DNA from: Phlegmacium glaucopus
Taxonomy: Eukaryota > Basidiomycota > Agaricomycetes > Agaricales > Cortinariaceae
Direction: 5' to 3'
DNA length: 64,000 bases
Assembly: GCA_015039465.1 (NCBI GenBank)
Contig: MU130003.1
Span: 63,184-127,183 of the forward strand
The position numbers and the translations under genes were made by a program. Each line of letters starts with the position of its first letter. The first letter of the stretch is position 1. The notes beneath the pieces were generated by a model. The model was not told the origin of the DNA. It made no database searches and worked only from the letters and a program-made list of their open reading frames with translations. Shown piece after piece: positions 47,305-59,734 of this stretch.

Positions 47305-48577
47305 AAGCTAGGCAAAAAGTCTGCAGAGAAGAATCCTGAATGTCACCTAAGAACTGAACGGGCATTGAATGTGAAATTATGTAATCAAATTTTCCCATCC
47401 GCGAAATTTGCACATCAAGTTCATGTTTGAAATTAAAAATTTCGAATGCAAATTGGAGAGACGCGGTTTAACTTACACAGAAGTGCTGAGGCAGATACCA
47501 GTACCCACAGGAGTCCACGGTGCATTGCCGTCGTCGATTGTTGATTTGGGTACTCGGAAGTTCGATCTGAGCTCGGTAAGGCTAAGCATAAGCTTGATGT
47601 CGATGAGAAAAAAGCGCCTGACTGAAAGAGACGAACGAATGATAATTACAATATACGTATTCTTAAGCTTGGGTATCATTATGACGGAAGAAAAGGGCAT
47701 ACCTCGTGCTTGAACACCGGAATGCGCAACTAATATTCCATATACAGCGCTGTGAAAATAGGTCTTCAATGAGTGAAGGTTAAAAAGTAAGTTTCATTCC
47801 GACAGTAGAGGTCCAGGACACACCTAAACCTTTCACATTGGATCCATGCCACATCATCAAGGGGGAAAGCTCCAACAAGAGCCGACAAATACAAGGGCGG
47901 ATCTGTCTGGACACTCAAGGGACACTAGCGATCCCTAGCACTCGAGAGGATGAACAGAAGCGGCTCGCTGTTTCCTTTGTTCACGCTCAGCGTAGTTTTC
48001 CTCCTCATAGTTAAGAGCATTTCACGAAGCCGTGAACTTGCCGTAGAACAGCCTTGCCTCGCATCGGCCGTGCTGGAATTCACCCGGAGCTTTAAAAATC
48101 ATGTTAAACACCTCCATGTTCTTTCGCCAGTTGCGCTACCACGACGTCTAGTTTTGGAAATAAAAAACATAGTTGTTGAGTCGGGATTCTGTTAGTATTA
48201 GTAACGTTTCGGTCACAGTGAAGAATTGGTAAACAGGCTCCTAAAAGCAGCCTCAGTTCACCATATCACGTGACTAAGCGTGACAATTTCCACGAAACCA
48301 CCTTTTTGTGAATAGCGCTTGCACAAAGGGGAAATTGTCTTATCGGGTCGCAGGGCATCCTAGTAAATAGATATATTGGGAACCTACCGCAACCAATTTT
48401 TTTAATTAGGACCTAGTAGAGATGCTATTCAAGAAATACATCATTTTTTACTGCATTTTCGGACTTGAGAAGACTCAGAAGCTACTAGTCATGCCCAGGA
48501 GGTCTCTAGGAGTCCTCAGAAACTTAGGTAAATGGGCCAGTGGAAATACAAAAAAAGACTAGGTGAGATAAAGCCAA
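47305..48577. other. Gap upstream of the minus-strand NACHT gene
   Basis: Possible 5' exon(s) of the NACHT gene between 47330 and 47770: a minus frame with VPKSTIDDGNAPWTPVGTG ends at a GTAAGT donor near 47473, but no convincing join was found. A + frame at 47950-48195 has a hydrophobic N-terminus and no other support. 48200-48570 shows nothing. Confidence 0.35.
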
Positions 48578-48849
48578 TGAACCCCCCTTCTACCAAGGAG
48601 GAGGATCTTGAGTCTAACATGATAGAATCCCTTGAAAATTTCACTATTGTCGAAATGTGCAGGTATTTAATTCAATTTTCTCTCCCTAAAATATAATTTG
48701 ACTATTTACTTGACTTCACTAGATTTTCACAGTGTTCACGCCAAATCACAGATGCATACAAGCGTGGTTTGACCAGAAAAGAATACCATGGACGCCGTTG
48801 CATGCCCGCCGCGCTTGTGAAGGATGTGGGAGGGGCGGGCTTGTGGTAA
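48578..48849 (+). pseudogene. Possible remnant of a DDE-type transposase N-terminal region
   Basis: Two open segments, 48578-48662 and 48723-48849, join across a GTATTT...CACTAG intron. They read MNPPSTKEEDLESNMIESLE, then VEMCR|FSQCSRQITDAYKRGLTRKE and YHGRRCMPAAL, then stop. The pattern R-F-S-x-S-R-x-x-x-D-A-Y-x-x-G-L followed by a KYxxHRxxP-like motif is reminiscent of the DNA-binding end of transposases common in agaricomycetes. No catalytic domain follows. Confidence 0.3.
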
Positions 48850-49253
48850 TGTATTTTAGTTGTCTTCGTTTTTATACGGTGTTAGTACCTGTCTAATTCC
48901 GCTCGTAAATACGAACTTGAAGGCGGCTGTTTAGGAAGCTGCGTGTCACGGAATGTCACATGCACGTGATATGGTGAGGTTGTGCATGAGCCTGACCACA
49001 ACCCCAGGTCTCTTTGGTGACCGGCGACCTGTTGTAACCATCTGTATAAATTATATCTGAAGCATCGAATACCGCACATAAGTATGTGGAGGCCTGTTCG
49101 TGGTCAGTTTAAATGTGGGACGGTGTTTTTTCCGATATTACCCGACCGACCCTGGGATAAATAACAATCCCCGTGCAAAATTTTTGACGATCAAAACTTT
49201 TTAACCCGGCTCCACCACCACCACCACCACCAACCATCTTTTAATAGCCCCAC
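48850..49253. other. Upstream region of malate dehydrogenase
   Basis: No gene seen. A CACCAC repeat run lies at about 49211-49230, in the probable 5' leader just before the start codon at 49254. Confidence 0.5.
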
Positions 49254-50564
49254 ATGTTCGCCCGTGCAGCTGTCCGTGCTTTGGCTGCTCCTTCTTCTCG
49301 TTTCTTCTCTGCATCTGCACCTCACCTCACAAAGGTTGCCGTTCTCGGTGCAGGAGGAGGAATTGGCCAGCCTCTCTCTTTGCTCCTTAAAAGTGACCCT
49401 CTTGTCACCTCTCTGAGCCTGTACGATATTCGTGGCGCCCCAGGTGTTGCTGCCGATGTCAGCCATGTAGATACTGCCAGTGAAGTGCGTCTTTTGTGTT
49501 AAGAACAGGATTTGCCTCTGAATTCGGCTTTGTGACGTGTAGGTAAAAGGTTATGCCGCGGACCAGCTCGACCAAGCTCTTGAGGATGTTGAAGTTGTTG
49601 TCATTCCCGCTGGTGTTCCAAGAAAGGTCTGTATCTTATTCCACTGCAGGTATCTTGATTTTTGACTGTTTTTTCTTTCAGCCAGGGGTAAGCTTTGCTT
49701 ATTATCTTTTGTTCAACATCGTTCTTGGCATTAATGCGTAGCACTTCCACAGATGACCCGTGATGATCTTTTCAACGTAAGAGTCCTTTTGAAAGCGTTA
49801 ATGACGTCTGCTGAATTTTCTAGACAAACGCATCGATTGTCCGCGACCTCGCAGCATCCGTTGCTCGAGTTGCCCCAAATGCATACATCCTCGTCATATC
49901 CAATCCTGTCAACTCAACGGTTCCCATCGTCGCTGCTACTCTCGAAAAAGCCGGCGTCTTCGATCCCAGGCGTCTATTCGGTATCACCACACTCGACGTT
50001 GTCCGTGCCACCCGCTTCTTGGGCGGTCTCGTCGAAGCTTCCCCATCTGATACCCCCGTGACTGTCATTGGTGGACACAGTGGTGCCACTATCGTTCCCC
50101 TTCTTTCACAATCCCCTTACGGCAAAGCCATCACCGGCGAGAAATACGAGAAGCTCGTGCATCGTATTCAGTACGGTGGTGATGAAGTTGTGAAAGCCAA
50201 GGACGGAGCTGGAAGTGCAACCCTGTCTATGGCTTACGCTGGTGCCAAATTCACCAACTCTCTCCTTCGGGGATTGAACGGCGAGAAAGGCGTAATTACG
50301 CCCACCTTCGTCAAGAGCCCACTCTTCGCTGACCATGGGATCGATTTCTTCTCCTCAAACGTCGAGCTCGGCGTGAGTGTCCTTTTGTTATTTATCTCCG
50401 AAATTTCGCTCACCGTTTTTTTGTTTGTTTCTTCCATGCAGCCCAACGGTGTTGAACAGATCTACCCTATCGGCGAGCTGACTGCCGAGGAGAAGAAACT
50501 CCTCGACGCATGCCTGCCTGAACTTAAGACCAACATCGAGAAGGGCAAGAACTTTGTCGCATAG
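49254..50564 (+). CDS. MDH1: Malate dehydrogenase, mitochondrial
   Basis: An NAD-dependent enzyme interconverting malate and oxaloacetate in the TCA cycle. Six exons fit: 49254-49484, 49543-49626, 49682-49687 (6 nt), 49753-49776, 49824-50372 and 50442-50564, giving 338 residues, the usual length. The N-terminus ([20 protein letters not shown]) is a typical matrix-targeting peptide rich in Ala, Arg and Ser. NAD-binding motif: [20 protein letters not shown], then LYDI. The substrate loop [18 protein letters not shown] is put together only if the 6-nt exon (Pro-Gly) is included. Catalytic region: [15 protein letters not shown] and the active-site histidine in [16 protein letters not shown]. The gene symbol follows yeast usage for the mitochondrial isozyme. 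Confidence 0.95.
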
Positions 50565-51252
50565 ATATCCTCTCAAATAGATGGAAAATCCCACATTATT
50601 GGCAATTTCAAGTCATGACTTTTCCTTGTAATACTACTGATCTTGAGTTGACTCGAGTACGAGGGTAATAATAAGGTAAGATTTCATTTCATATCCATAG
50701 TCAACTCAAAGTAGTCTGTCGAGGTACTCTTTTAGTTAGGGTATCTTAGTCTTTCATTGGCTTACGGTGCCCGTCACTTCCCCAGCACCTCTATTCAGCG
50801 CAAAGAACTCTTGGAAGGATTCTGATTCCGAAGGAAACATGAGGTTGGGAAAACTTCCCACGGATTTCATTTTTTCCGGTGAATTTCTGCGGTACCGACG
50901 GAGAATCAAATTCTTGGGAACTCTGTAGTGTATTTTGACACTCCGCATTGAGTTCCGCCGGGCATCATCGGCACACCACAACAGATGAGGCTTTCAAGTA
51001 AAATAGGATTTATTTCACTAAAAAATCGAAAATAACAATTTGTAACTTGTTAGAATCGCTTGGGAAGCACATCGGTAGGTTGAGCATAATTGTGATAAAG
51101 GACCTTACTAAGATCTAACGGAGTAAGGCTCTACACAAAGGTACAAATACAAGGGATATAACCGTGACAAGTAGAAAGCTAGATAACATGTTTTTTTTGT
51201 TGGTATCATAGTAACATAGATGATAGAATGTCCCAAAAAATTGATCAAAAAT
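50565..51252. other. Gap between MDH and the membrane protein gene
   Basis: Convergent 3' flanks. A 75-codon minus frame at 50754-50981 has no recognisable feature. Nothing else is seen. Confidence 0.4.
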
Positions 51253-52639
51253 TTACACCGACACACTAGCAGAGCTGTCCTTACGCACAGAACCAGGGAA
51301 AGACTGATCCTGGTAACTGTGCGTCATTTTTGATTCATTCAGATCCGTAAACGCGCTGTAAGTATCTGAGCGTTGGCGAATACTACCATTCGTCGTTATG
51401 AACGTCGAGGTGATCGGCACGCCCACTGCAGCTCGTCTGCTGAACGAGAAGAAGTGCGTTGTGGGGATGCCTGAAGGCCCCGACAAGATTGTATCGTGCT
51501 CTTCTGTTGTGATACGGAAGAAGAAAGCGATGATGACGCTCAGGTTGGCTACTATCAAGCTGACAGTACACTGATATGTCGAGACGAACATGTGAGTAGA
51601 GATTCGGTTTGCTATGAACAATAGAAAAATAACACGGACCTGTATAACAGCCGCCAGGGCTTCTGGCAACCCACCAGTCTTCAAGACAAAATATGCATGG
51701 TTCATACTGACAATAGTAGTGATAATCGTCGTTGAGAAGAGCGACATTAACCGAATCTTTTGTGCTCTGGAGAGCCTTGTTTTCCATACCAAACGCAAGG
51801 GAGCAAATATCAGGATTGCGTCACAGGCAATATCGGCTGATAATTGAGATACGACATTAGAATCCAATAATCGGTGTGGAGGGTTGGTCAATCATGAAAC
51901 CTACTGATAACCTGAGCCACTGCGACCTCAAGTCCAATAGGACACTGTGGGGCGTTGCTTTTTTTCCATTCCTGCTTGTTCTCGCAGACCCACCAGATCT
52001 GAGCGAAGAGGATCAACCATATAATGACGAATAGCACTCCTGCGTAAACCAAGTATCTTCTGAACCTCCCGAAAGAGAGGCGGATGACGGTCAGAAGGAT
52101 GGAGAGGCGCGCTGACCTTTGAGGAAAGTGGCGACGGATTAATCAAGCCCACTATCTGCGATGAATAAAAACGCTCGGACGCAACACGTACCATGTAACA
52201 GCATAGAAGAATTGTTCGCACCTGTAAGAACGTTTTTTGACCGTATCAGATTTCATAAGTTTTCTATGCTTTTAAATAGGAGGCACTTACATATATGCAA
52301 CCACGAGCTTTACGCCCATAGAATGTTTATCTTGCAATATCATCGGTGTTAGAGGTGCTTGATCGTCGCAATGCAAGGACAACGTACCAGGATCCTGTAA
52401 ATGGACTTCTACGACGGCCATAAAAGTCACCAAAAAGAGCATCGTTATCAACGCCCATGCATCATCCCACCAAAGACGCGCGGAACGTGCACGATCCCAG
52501 AGCCGCAGACATGTCACAACGACGGCAATGGATGTGAGGACGTAGTTTACGACTACCATACGGCCCTTCAGAGTGTGGAAACTTCGTAACTCTTGATGGA
52601 CATACCTCTAACTTGACTGGTAGCTATATCACGGAACAT
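51253..52639 (-). CDS. Rhodopsin-fold / PTH11-like integral membrane protein
   Basis: A likely seven-helix membrane protein of the fungal rhodopsin-domain/PTH11-like group. The ATG at 52639 (MFRDIATSQVRG) is the proposed start. The next exon has MVVVNYVLTSIAVVVTCLRL followed by WDRARSARLWWDDAWALITM, where the Arg-rich loop and WWDDAW are characteristic. Later exons contain further helices; the 51253-51891 part has DIACDAILIFAPLRLVWKTR, SRAQKIRLMSLFSTTIITTI and TVSLIVANLSVIIAFFFRI, matching the late helices of the family (LP/APLxxVW, then the RxxLxSLFSxxI block, then SLIVANLSVI). A Ser/Thr-rich cytoplasmic tail ends at 51253. Intron borders near 51900-52290 and 52565-52620 are only approximate. 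Ligand unknown. Confidence 0.7.
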
Positions 52640-54899
52640 CGTTATGCAGAAGTCTCCGAAAAGCAGCAAAAATGAGTGGGGGTGTGGAGAGAGAAAATCA
52701 GGGGATAATCCGTCCATCGCCTCCATTATGAACCCTCTATTTTCGTAGGGCGAATTTTCACCGCCTATGCGCCGCCAGCCAGCTATACTACTTTAAGTAG
52801 ACATATTCCAGCATTTTTTTGACATCTTTTCACGGCTTAAATTTAGAAATTTAGATCCAGCTCACCTCACGTAGAAGAGCGTCACGGTCTGTATGCGATC
52901 ATTGACGCCGCACGCAATACGCACTGCTTTTTCAATTGTACCGACCTAATATTTCAACTGGCAATGCAATTAGCAGCTATATATTTTAGCAAGGTATACT
53001 GTGCGACGCATCTTCAGTTGTAGCAGGAAGTGGTGAGCGAAAAGGTACCCCTGCGACTCGCAAAAGCCGGACAAATAGTAAGAACACGTGCAGATTCGGG
53101 TGATCTGAATGTGGCACTTGGCAACATGATTGATTCCAGTGAGAATTTTTGATGACCTCCCGTCCAAGCCGGACGCTGAACCAGGGTATCCCTTCGCTTG
53201 AACACCGTATTCAAAGCCCAACCTAGATAATTTATAAGCTTCTTCATCAGTTGTACAATTTTTTCTGCTCTGTCCGATCACATCGATAGAGAAAAGAAGC
53301 TTGTGAGTGACCAATAGGGTGAAAATCTTTACATCTCAAAAAAAAGGGATTGATCTATTGAATGCAGTGTGGAAATCACCGGAGGAAAAAAGGATTGTAT
53401 TTGATACAGCACGTAGCGTACTACGTATAGATCAAGTCCTTATGTACATAGATGGAAAAGGTATAGGATGGGGGGCACAAAAAAAAAAGATGTCGTACCT
53501 ATATAACGGTTCCGATGTGCCATGTGGGGTATGTATCGCATGTCTCCTGGTAGGACTCTATGGTGCGGTTCACTTTAGAGGCCGCCTATGGTCCAAACCG
53601 GACTTGAAAAAAAAAACCCCTAATCCTAAAAAGGGCACACCAGGCAAGAACATTGGCGGCTGCAGGAAAGGCTTAAACAGCGCTGAAAACAAGTTTATGC
53701 AATGTAGAACGCTCAAAACTGAATATTGAATGCTGAACCCCCAAAATTAATTTTTGTAGTTAGTCCCACAAAAAACATACATCTTTCATGAAAACCCCTC
53801 GGATTAAATTCGGATTTATGAGCGTTTTCTAACGATCTCAAAAACTTCCTGAAATTCCACTTTTTGAATCCGTTGAACACCCAAATCTGGATTTTGGACC
53901 CTGAGGCCTGAGGACCCTTAACTTCCGCTACCTTTAGGCTCCTTTAGGATATTAGCGGTTCGCACTCAGGGTTTTTGGCGGCCGGTTTAAATGTGGCTAT
54001 GTCCTTCTAATAATGGTGCTTATATAATAGTATGGAACTCCCGCACTCTCCAATTGTTCCATGAGCTTCCAATTTGCTCTTTCCCTGCGTGCAAAACATG
54101 ATTTTTTCACCTCCACTGTCAGCGGATAAGTACCTTGCGAGGACCCTTATGTGAAAGTGTCCGCTGTTGGTTCAATTCTTACTCAAGAACAGCCTCCAAT
54201 ACTGTACGATTTTGACTAGTTCGTCTGGGTGTGACCCGGGACAGACCGAATTTCCAGCCGTACTTGTCGGTGGATGTATGGGTTATGGGAGGTTATGGAT
54301 TATGAGAGGTCAGTTTTGGTGTTTCAGTTTGGTTCTCACCAAAATCTATGGATTATGGGGAGTTATGGCTTACTAGGGGTATGGGTTAAGAAGGGTTGGA
54401 CTGTATGTGTTTTTCCGCCTTTGATGCGCATGCATCTACATGTGACATACCTGTGACAAGGGACTGGCCGAATTAACTCGTCATCACGACTGTGGGCGTC
54501 TCTTCGTGTCTCGTCGACCTCGTCGCTGAACCTGTCGATACTATACAATCTGAACCTTCCTGAGAGAGATTGGTTTGATTACCGCACAACATCAGTTCCC
54601 GATGCCCAAATACTGCTTTCGGATGATAACTGCCTTGTCTTCTCGTCGTCTCTGTTTTCCGCTGTGCACCCTCATCATACAAGTGAGTCCCTCTTATTAT
54701 AAGCTTCTATGACACTATCTCTTATTATCTCAAAGTGACTGGGATACAAATTACAATCTAGTCAAGGCCACAAACAAGCTGTAAAGAGCTATAACAGGTA
54801 ATTATAAGTATTAGGAAGTACCGACGAATCTGCTAAATCTAATAAAACCAATCCTTGGAGTTAGGAGTCAAAAGTAAAGTAAAGCTGCCGGAATAAACT
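52640..54899. other. Gene-poor gap
   Basis: 2.26 kb with no gene I can support. Frames at 52970-53314 (-) and 53307-53729 (+, without ATG at its start) overlap and carry no known motif. TTATGG-containing words recur imperfectly at 54280-54370. A word GGTTTAAATGTGG at 53984-53996 resembles AGTTTAAATGTGG near 49107-49119. Confidence 0.4.
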
Positions 54900-55942
54900 C
54901 TACATAAATCGGGGGGGGACAAAACAATGGGGTTGATCGGAAGTATCAAGATTCACCTTTTGGGCATAAAAGGTGTAAAATCGAATCTCTGCACCCGGAG
55001 TCTCATCCCATTCGCGCTCTACTTTGGACAATAAATTGTCAAATTCTGCTTCTGAATGAACTAGACCAAGGCCTCCGGCTTTCAAGATGGGGGTCTTCAT
55101 CGCCCTGAAGACTCCAATGAAATTCTTTGCACCATTGACGCCTTGCTCGCCGGCCCATTTGCCAAGAGGGATCGACCGTTCTTCAATATGGATGTTAACG
55201 AAACCGGTCTGTCGAAGCATGTTTGGAATATAGGTAGCACAGTCCAGCACTAAACCTTTTGCGGCAAAGAGGGTCCTGACCAGAGCTTGATGCTCGGCGG
55301 TTATTGCTCCCGCTCGCCAAGCGCCAACCTCAGCCAATTGTACCCAACCGTCAACGGAAAGGACCCTGTACATTTCGCTGATAGCACGTTGCCAGTCCGA
55401 TTTCTGGAGAGCGGCGACAAGAAGCCGTTGGTGAACGAAACTAAAAGTCTCGTCCCATTCATCAGGGAGCGAGGTAACTGACGCTTTCGAGAAGCTCGTG
55501 TTATCGGGATGCGACCTCGGAAATAACCTTGATTCGATGTCGAATCCATGCAATTTCACGGTAGATGGAAGTTCCTCCGCGACGTCAAGTATCCAAATGC
55601 CTAAAATAATTTTAGTGGTGACGTGAGGTAATGATGATATCATATACTGACCAGAACCCGTTCCACATTCGAGAACTACGGAACCAGGATCAAGCCTGAC
55701 AGGCGCAAGAATTAAGCGATCTTCAAAGCTTTGTTTGATAATGCGATGTTGAAGATGAAGTCTACAAGGCATGCTCAGCAAAAGAATCGTATGGAATTCA
55801 CATGGCAACATTGTAAGTACCTTTTTCTTTCTTCATCATCGCAAGGAAGAACATATTTGTCGGACGTATATGTCCTCTGAACATGTTCAATAGGTGCAGG
55901 GTGATTGGACCTTGACGATTCACTGAGGGTGATAATGGTCAT
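54900..55942 (-). CDS. Class I SAM-dependent methyltransferase
   Basis: A small-molecule-type methyltransferase of fungi. The start at 55942 gives MTIITLSESSRSNHPAPIEH, followed by TSDKYVLPCDDEERKR; an intron then leads to RLHLQHRIIKQSFEDRLILA. The SAM-binding motif I is VVLECGTGSGQ, with an intron close by, followed by IWILDVAEELP and the acidic HGFDIES at the end of strand 2. Later come SFVHQRLLVAALQKSDWQRA and EMYRVLSVDGWVQLAEVG, typical of this family, and a C-terminal FYTFYAQK. It resembles fungal secondary-metabolite and LaeA-like methyltransferases. The substrate cannot be assigned. It stops at 54900; an extra intron near the end may change the last dozen residues. Confidence 0.85.
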
Positions 55943-57409
55943 GTTGAGCTGTTTACGAGTGAAGAGAGGGGGATGAAATTATTGGATGCGGTTTTGGTGT
56001 GCTACCAGGATCACAATTTATAGAAATTCGGCGAGGCGGCCTTCTCCTGTGTAAGTAGTAGCTGAGCACCAATAGCGTCATTGAATAGAAAATGAGCCTG
56101 GCGAGGGCCATTCACGCGCGGTCGTTTCGTAACATAAATCGCGCCAACGCCGACTCTATAGTGATCCGGGTGTTAGGTTTCAGTGAGAAATGCAAAAGTT
56201 ATTACTATTATTAACCCATGGACAATGGTATGTAAGAAAATACTAAATAGGCCTACACGAATATGGTAGTTTTCCCGGATCTATGTAAATGCTCACTGGG
56301 GATGACATATAACTTTGTTTCTTAAGGTTATTGTTATCACAAATGGGGACATCAAAATGTCTCCGGGAATTACTCGCGAAGCCCGCACTTGGTGCCTTTT
56401 CAGGTGTTACAAAACCATTACGATCTCAATCTACAGTTAAGTAGGTAGTAACATATTATGCATTTTGAGTGGGTACCGTCCTGTCGGACGAATCCCGGGT
56501 CCAAGAGAATCTCTACGATGTCATGGAGTTCCCGAGGTTCCCGTCGGCATCCATGACAGTGCCGCATTAATTGCCGGTGTTTCTTTGCCGTTGTGCCGAT
56601 GGTTCGGCCCACGTTGCAGTATTGTGCGCACCGCGGCAGCGCCTGCTTTTAGAAATTTATTGTACCGCGAGCTCCACTGTTGTCTTTTGTGTTTTCATAA
56701 ACCATTTTGCGAAATAGTAATCGAGATGAGAAGCATGCTAACTTGTTACTTGGAGGGCACGAGACTAAAATTTTTGTGATGGAACATTTGCATCTCCACG
56801 ATCAGCCGCAATTGCAAGTATGTGCCTAATCCTCCTCCCAACATAAATTGTGCAGTCTTTAATCCTCTGTAGTCGGGTAAGACCCAAGTAGAGCCCCAAG
56901 ACGCTCGCTTGTAATAAATCAGCGTGCGGTCAACGTGCGGCTGTTATGCGTGTAAATCGGATCTGTAAGTTATCTGTTCTGGATAACCTTTTAGAATTCA
57001 TAGAGGCAACAAGTATCAAAGTCGTTGCGGCAAGCCATGTGTATTTCATCATCCGCGTCGCCAGTGCCAAGTCCCCCAGAGCTTCAAGTTGGAAATAAAG
57101 CAGAATACCTGCCTCGTTATACAGATTAGAGAGTAAATTTGCGGGCTCTAGTTTGGTAGATAGACGTTCAATTATGATGAGATTATTGAGATAGATGTTT
57201 TGACTTGTGACGTGTGTCGTCTTCGGTTTTAAAACATTCTCAGCGAATGTGAATAAACCCCGTTAGGGAATTGAACAGTATATGATGAAACATACCGACG
57301 ATACGCAAGTATCAAGATTCCAGTCGTGGGAAGAACAACTTCGCGTTCTCTCGTAAAAGGCATCATTGACTGGAATTAGAATTGCCGTTCCGTCTTGACA
57401 CGAAGAAGA
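55943..57409. other. Gap between methyltransferase and hydrolase
   Basis: 1.47 kb between divergent genes. A + frame at 56465-56779 has no ATG-supported domain. No repeats of note. It probably contains the promoters of both neighbours. Confidence 0.4.
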
Positions 57410-58477
57410 ATGTCTTTCATACCAGTTCAAAAAATTCTCAAGTCTACTGATGATGTCGAAATATTCGCTCTCGCCGTTGGCAACGGCGAAAATCCAAGCT
57501 TGGTCTTTGTGCATGGATTGGCTTCAAGTGGATCAGTCTTTGATGACTTATTTAGAGATAAGGACTTGCTGGACCATTTCTACCTGGTGCGTGTTGTCGC
57601 CTGTTCCATCATCCACTTCATATGTAACTCCTGACGAAAGGTATACTATGACATGCGTGGCCACGGCAGAAGTGGTAAGCCTGAGGTTGAGGAAGGCTAT
57701 GCCTCGGTAAAATATGCCGACGATTTTGCCGCTGTTGCCAAAGCGTTTCATCTCAAAGCCCCAATTCTAATTGGCTGGTGCGTATAATTGATAGCAATAA
57801 ATACAATGGCAGAGGCTGACACATTGTCCGTGCATAGGAGTCTTGGGGGTAAGCAAGAGAATCTCGACTCAGTCGATATCAACAACTCACTTTTGCATAA
57901 AACAGGTACAGTTGCATGCGACATCTGCGCTCATCTCGGACATGATGCGATTTCGGGGATTGCGTATGTTGCTGGGGTGCCCCACATGGGCCCAATCATA
58001 AACGAGATCGGGACACCTCTCATCCTGGGGTTTCTACCAGGCCTTTTCTCTACCGACGACGTTCTCTTGTCGCAGCGCGCAAGAATCGCGTTTGTGGACT
58101 CCATGTTCAATGAACCCGACACGGTCCCTATTAGCCTTAAATGGTCGTCATTAGGCGCCTCTATCCTTCAGAGTCCTTCTGTGTGTCAATTAGTCCTCTC
58201 ACGCGAGCAGGATCCGGAGAAGCTCTTTGAAGCAGGTTCAAGAGGACTCCCGCTGTTGGTGATAAAAGGCCCGCTGGACAAGCAGGTGCAGACAGACGTT
58301 GTCGTCGATGTAGTGAGGCCGCATTTCAAGGACTTGGAAGTCTACACGGTTGAAGGTGGAAGCCACACCATGTTTTACGACAATCAAAAAGATTTTGTGG
58401 GGACATTGACGGGATTTGCGTTTAGAGTTTTCCAGGGGAAATCTGATAAAATATTAGCAGACCTAATAAACGGATGA
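57410..58477 (+). CDS. Alpha/beta hydrolase with 11-nt micro-exon at the nucleophile
   Basis: A serine hydrolase of the alpha/beta fold. Exons: 57410-57586, 57641-57777, 57838-57848 and 57906-58477, giving 298 residues. The oxyanion motif is LVFVHGLASSG; strand 4 has VYYDMRGHGRSGKP. The nucleophile elbow GWSLGG is put together from three exons: ATTGGCTG, then GAGTCTTGGGG (the 11-nt exon with the Ser codon AGT), then GTACAG. The catalytic acid is probably in LLVIKGPLDKQV and the histidine in EGGSHTMFYD. Sequence pattern fits epoxide-hydrolase/peroxidase-like alpha/beta hydrolases; the substrate is unknown. The ATG chosen is the first in frame after an upstream stop. Confidence 0.85.
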
Positions 58478-59734
58478 ACAATCGATCCTATAGGTACATA
58501 TAAATATTGCAAGCAATATATTTAAAGGCTAGTGTCTCCTGTCTTCTGCAGCTGCGGGAGTGCTCTCTAGGGTGAATCATTGAATGTGGTCCATGGATTT
58601 GAACAAAGTCGTTCGGAAGGCGTATGTAGAGATACAAATAACTTGCGCACCTAAAATTTACACCGTGCCAACGGTTCCGACGATCCTAGGCAAGCTTGAT
58701 TTTGGATGCTACAAATCACGGAACTAGCACTTCTGCGCAAATCCCTATCAATCCCGTCTCCGAGGTCCTGCCGGATATCCGTTGTCACGGACAGCGGTTC
58801 GAAATAGTATCGGCGTCTGCCGTCTATGCCTCCTACAGGTTTCAATAGTTATGATTTCAGCATAATATTGTCGCCATAAGATCATCTCCGTCATGAAAAG
58901 AGCATTTTCGTGGCACCTGGGTATGTGTTGTCAATTATTATTGTAGCGATCAAAGTAGGCAGTTATTTGGACGATTATTTGGACGATTATTGAGCTCAGA
59001 TAATCACAATTTTTGTCGACTCTTATCGTGATTCTTGAGTACGATCAACCGTATGTACGCGGTATAGTTTTAGATAAACTTTTTGACGTTTGACAGGTTG
59101 AGAAGCCAGTGATGGTCACAGGTTGCGAGGGAGGCCTACTTTGTCCGCTACTCGAGCAGGAATAAGCGACTTATGATCCGAGTCTCCCATATACCATTTC
59201 TACCAGTACTACTACCTACCCTCCAGTACTCAACTACCCACCTCCAGTACTCAACTACCCACCTCCAGTACTCAACTACCTACCCTCCAGTACTCAACTA
59301 CCCACCTCCAGTACTCAACAAAAGCCCCGCACCCCAATCAGTCCACAGTCAATAGATCAGTCTGAAATTACCTGTGGCAGAATACACATGGTGGATGATG
59401 CTGGCCAACCTCCGAGTCAACAAGGGTATTATTGAGTACACTGTCCAGTGAGTAATTATACACCCACTCCAAAGTCTTGTTACCGACAAGTTCGGTGGAT
59501 TCTATAGATAAACTTGTTCACACTTTGTCCACGCATTGGCGCGCTGAGAAATCCTGCCATCCGAAGTTGCCGATGAAGCGTCTCACACTAATGAGATTAC
59601 TGGTCTTCCAGATACTCATACGGGGTCAGTCATGGATATCTACTGCAATGATGGCCGTACCTAAGCTCATAGCATTTTTGTCTCTAGTTTTCACAGACGC
59701 CTTGTCGATTCGAACTCCAAGATAGATATCTTAC
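58478..59734. other. Gap containing a minisatellite
   Basis: No gene seen. A direct duplication TTATTTGGACGATTATTTGG lies near 58962-58990. The minisatellite at 59221-59319 is listed separately. Confidence 0.45.
59221..59319. repeat. Minisatellite, 21-22 bp unit, about 4.7 copies
   Basis: The unit is close to CTCCAGTACTCAACTACCCA plus C. Copies begin at 59221, 59242, 59263, 59285 and 59306; the third is 22 bp and the last is partial. It lies between genes. Confidence 0.9.

Noticed and set aside
47950..48195. Small secreted protein gene on the + strand
   Set aside because: There is an ATG and a hydrophobic stretch, but no intron signals, no motif and no further support.
53307..53729. 140-codon + frame
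   Set aside because: It does not begin with ATG, has no known motif, and its Lys-rich end comes from A-runs.
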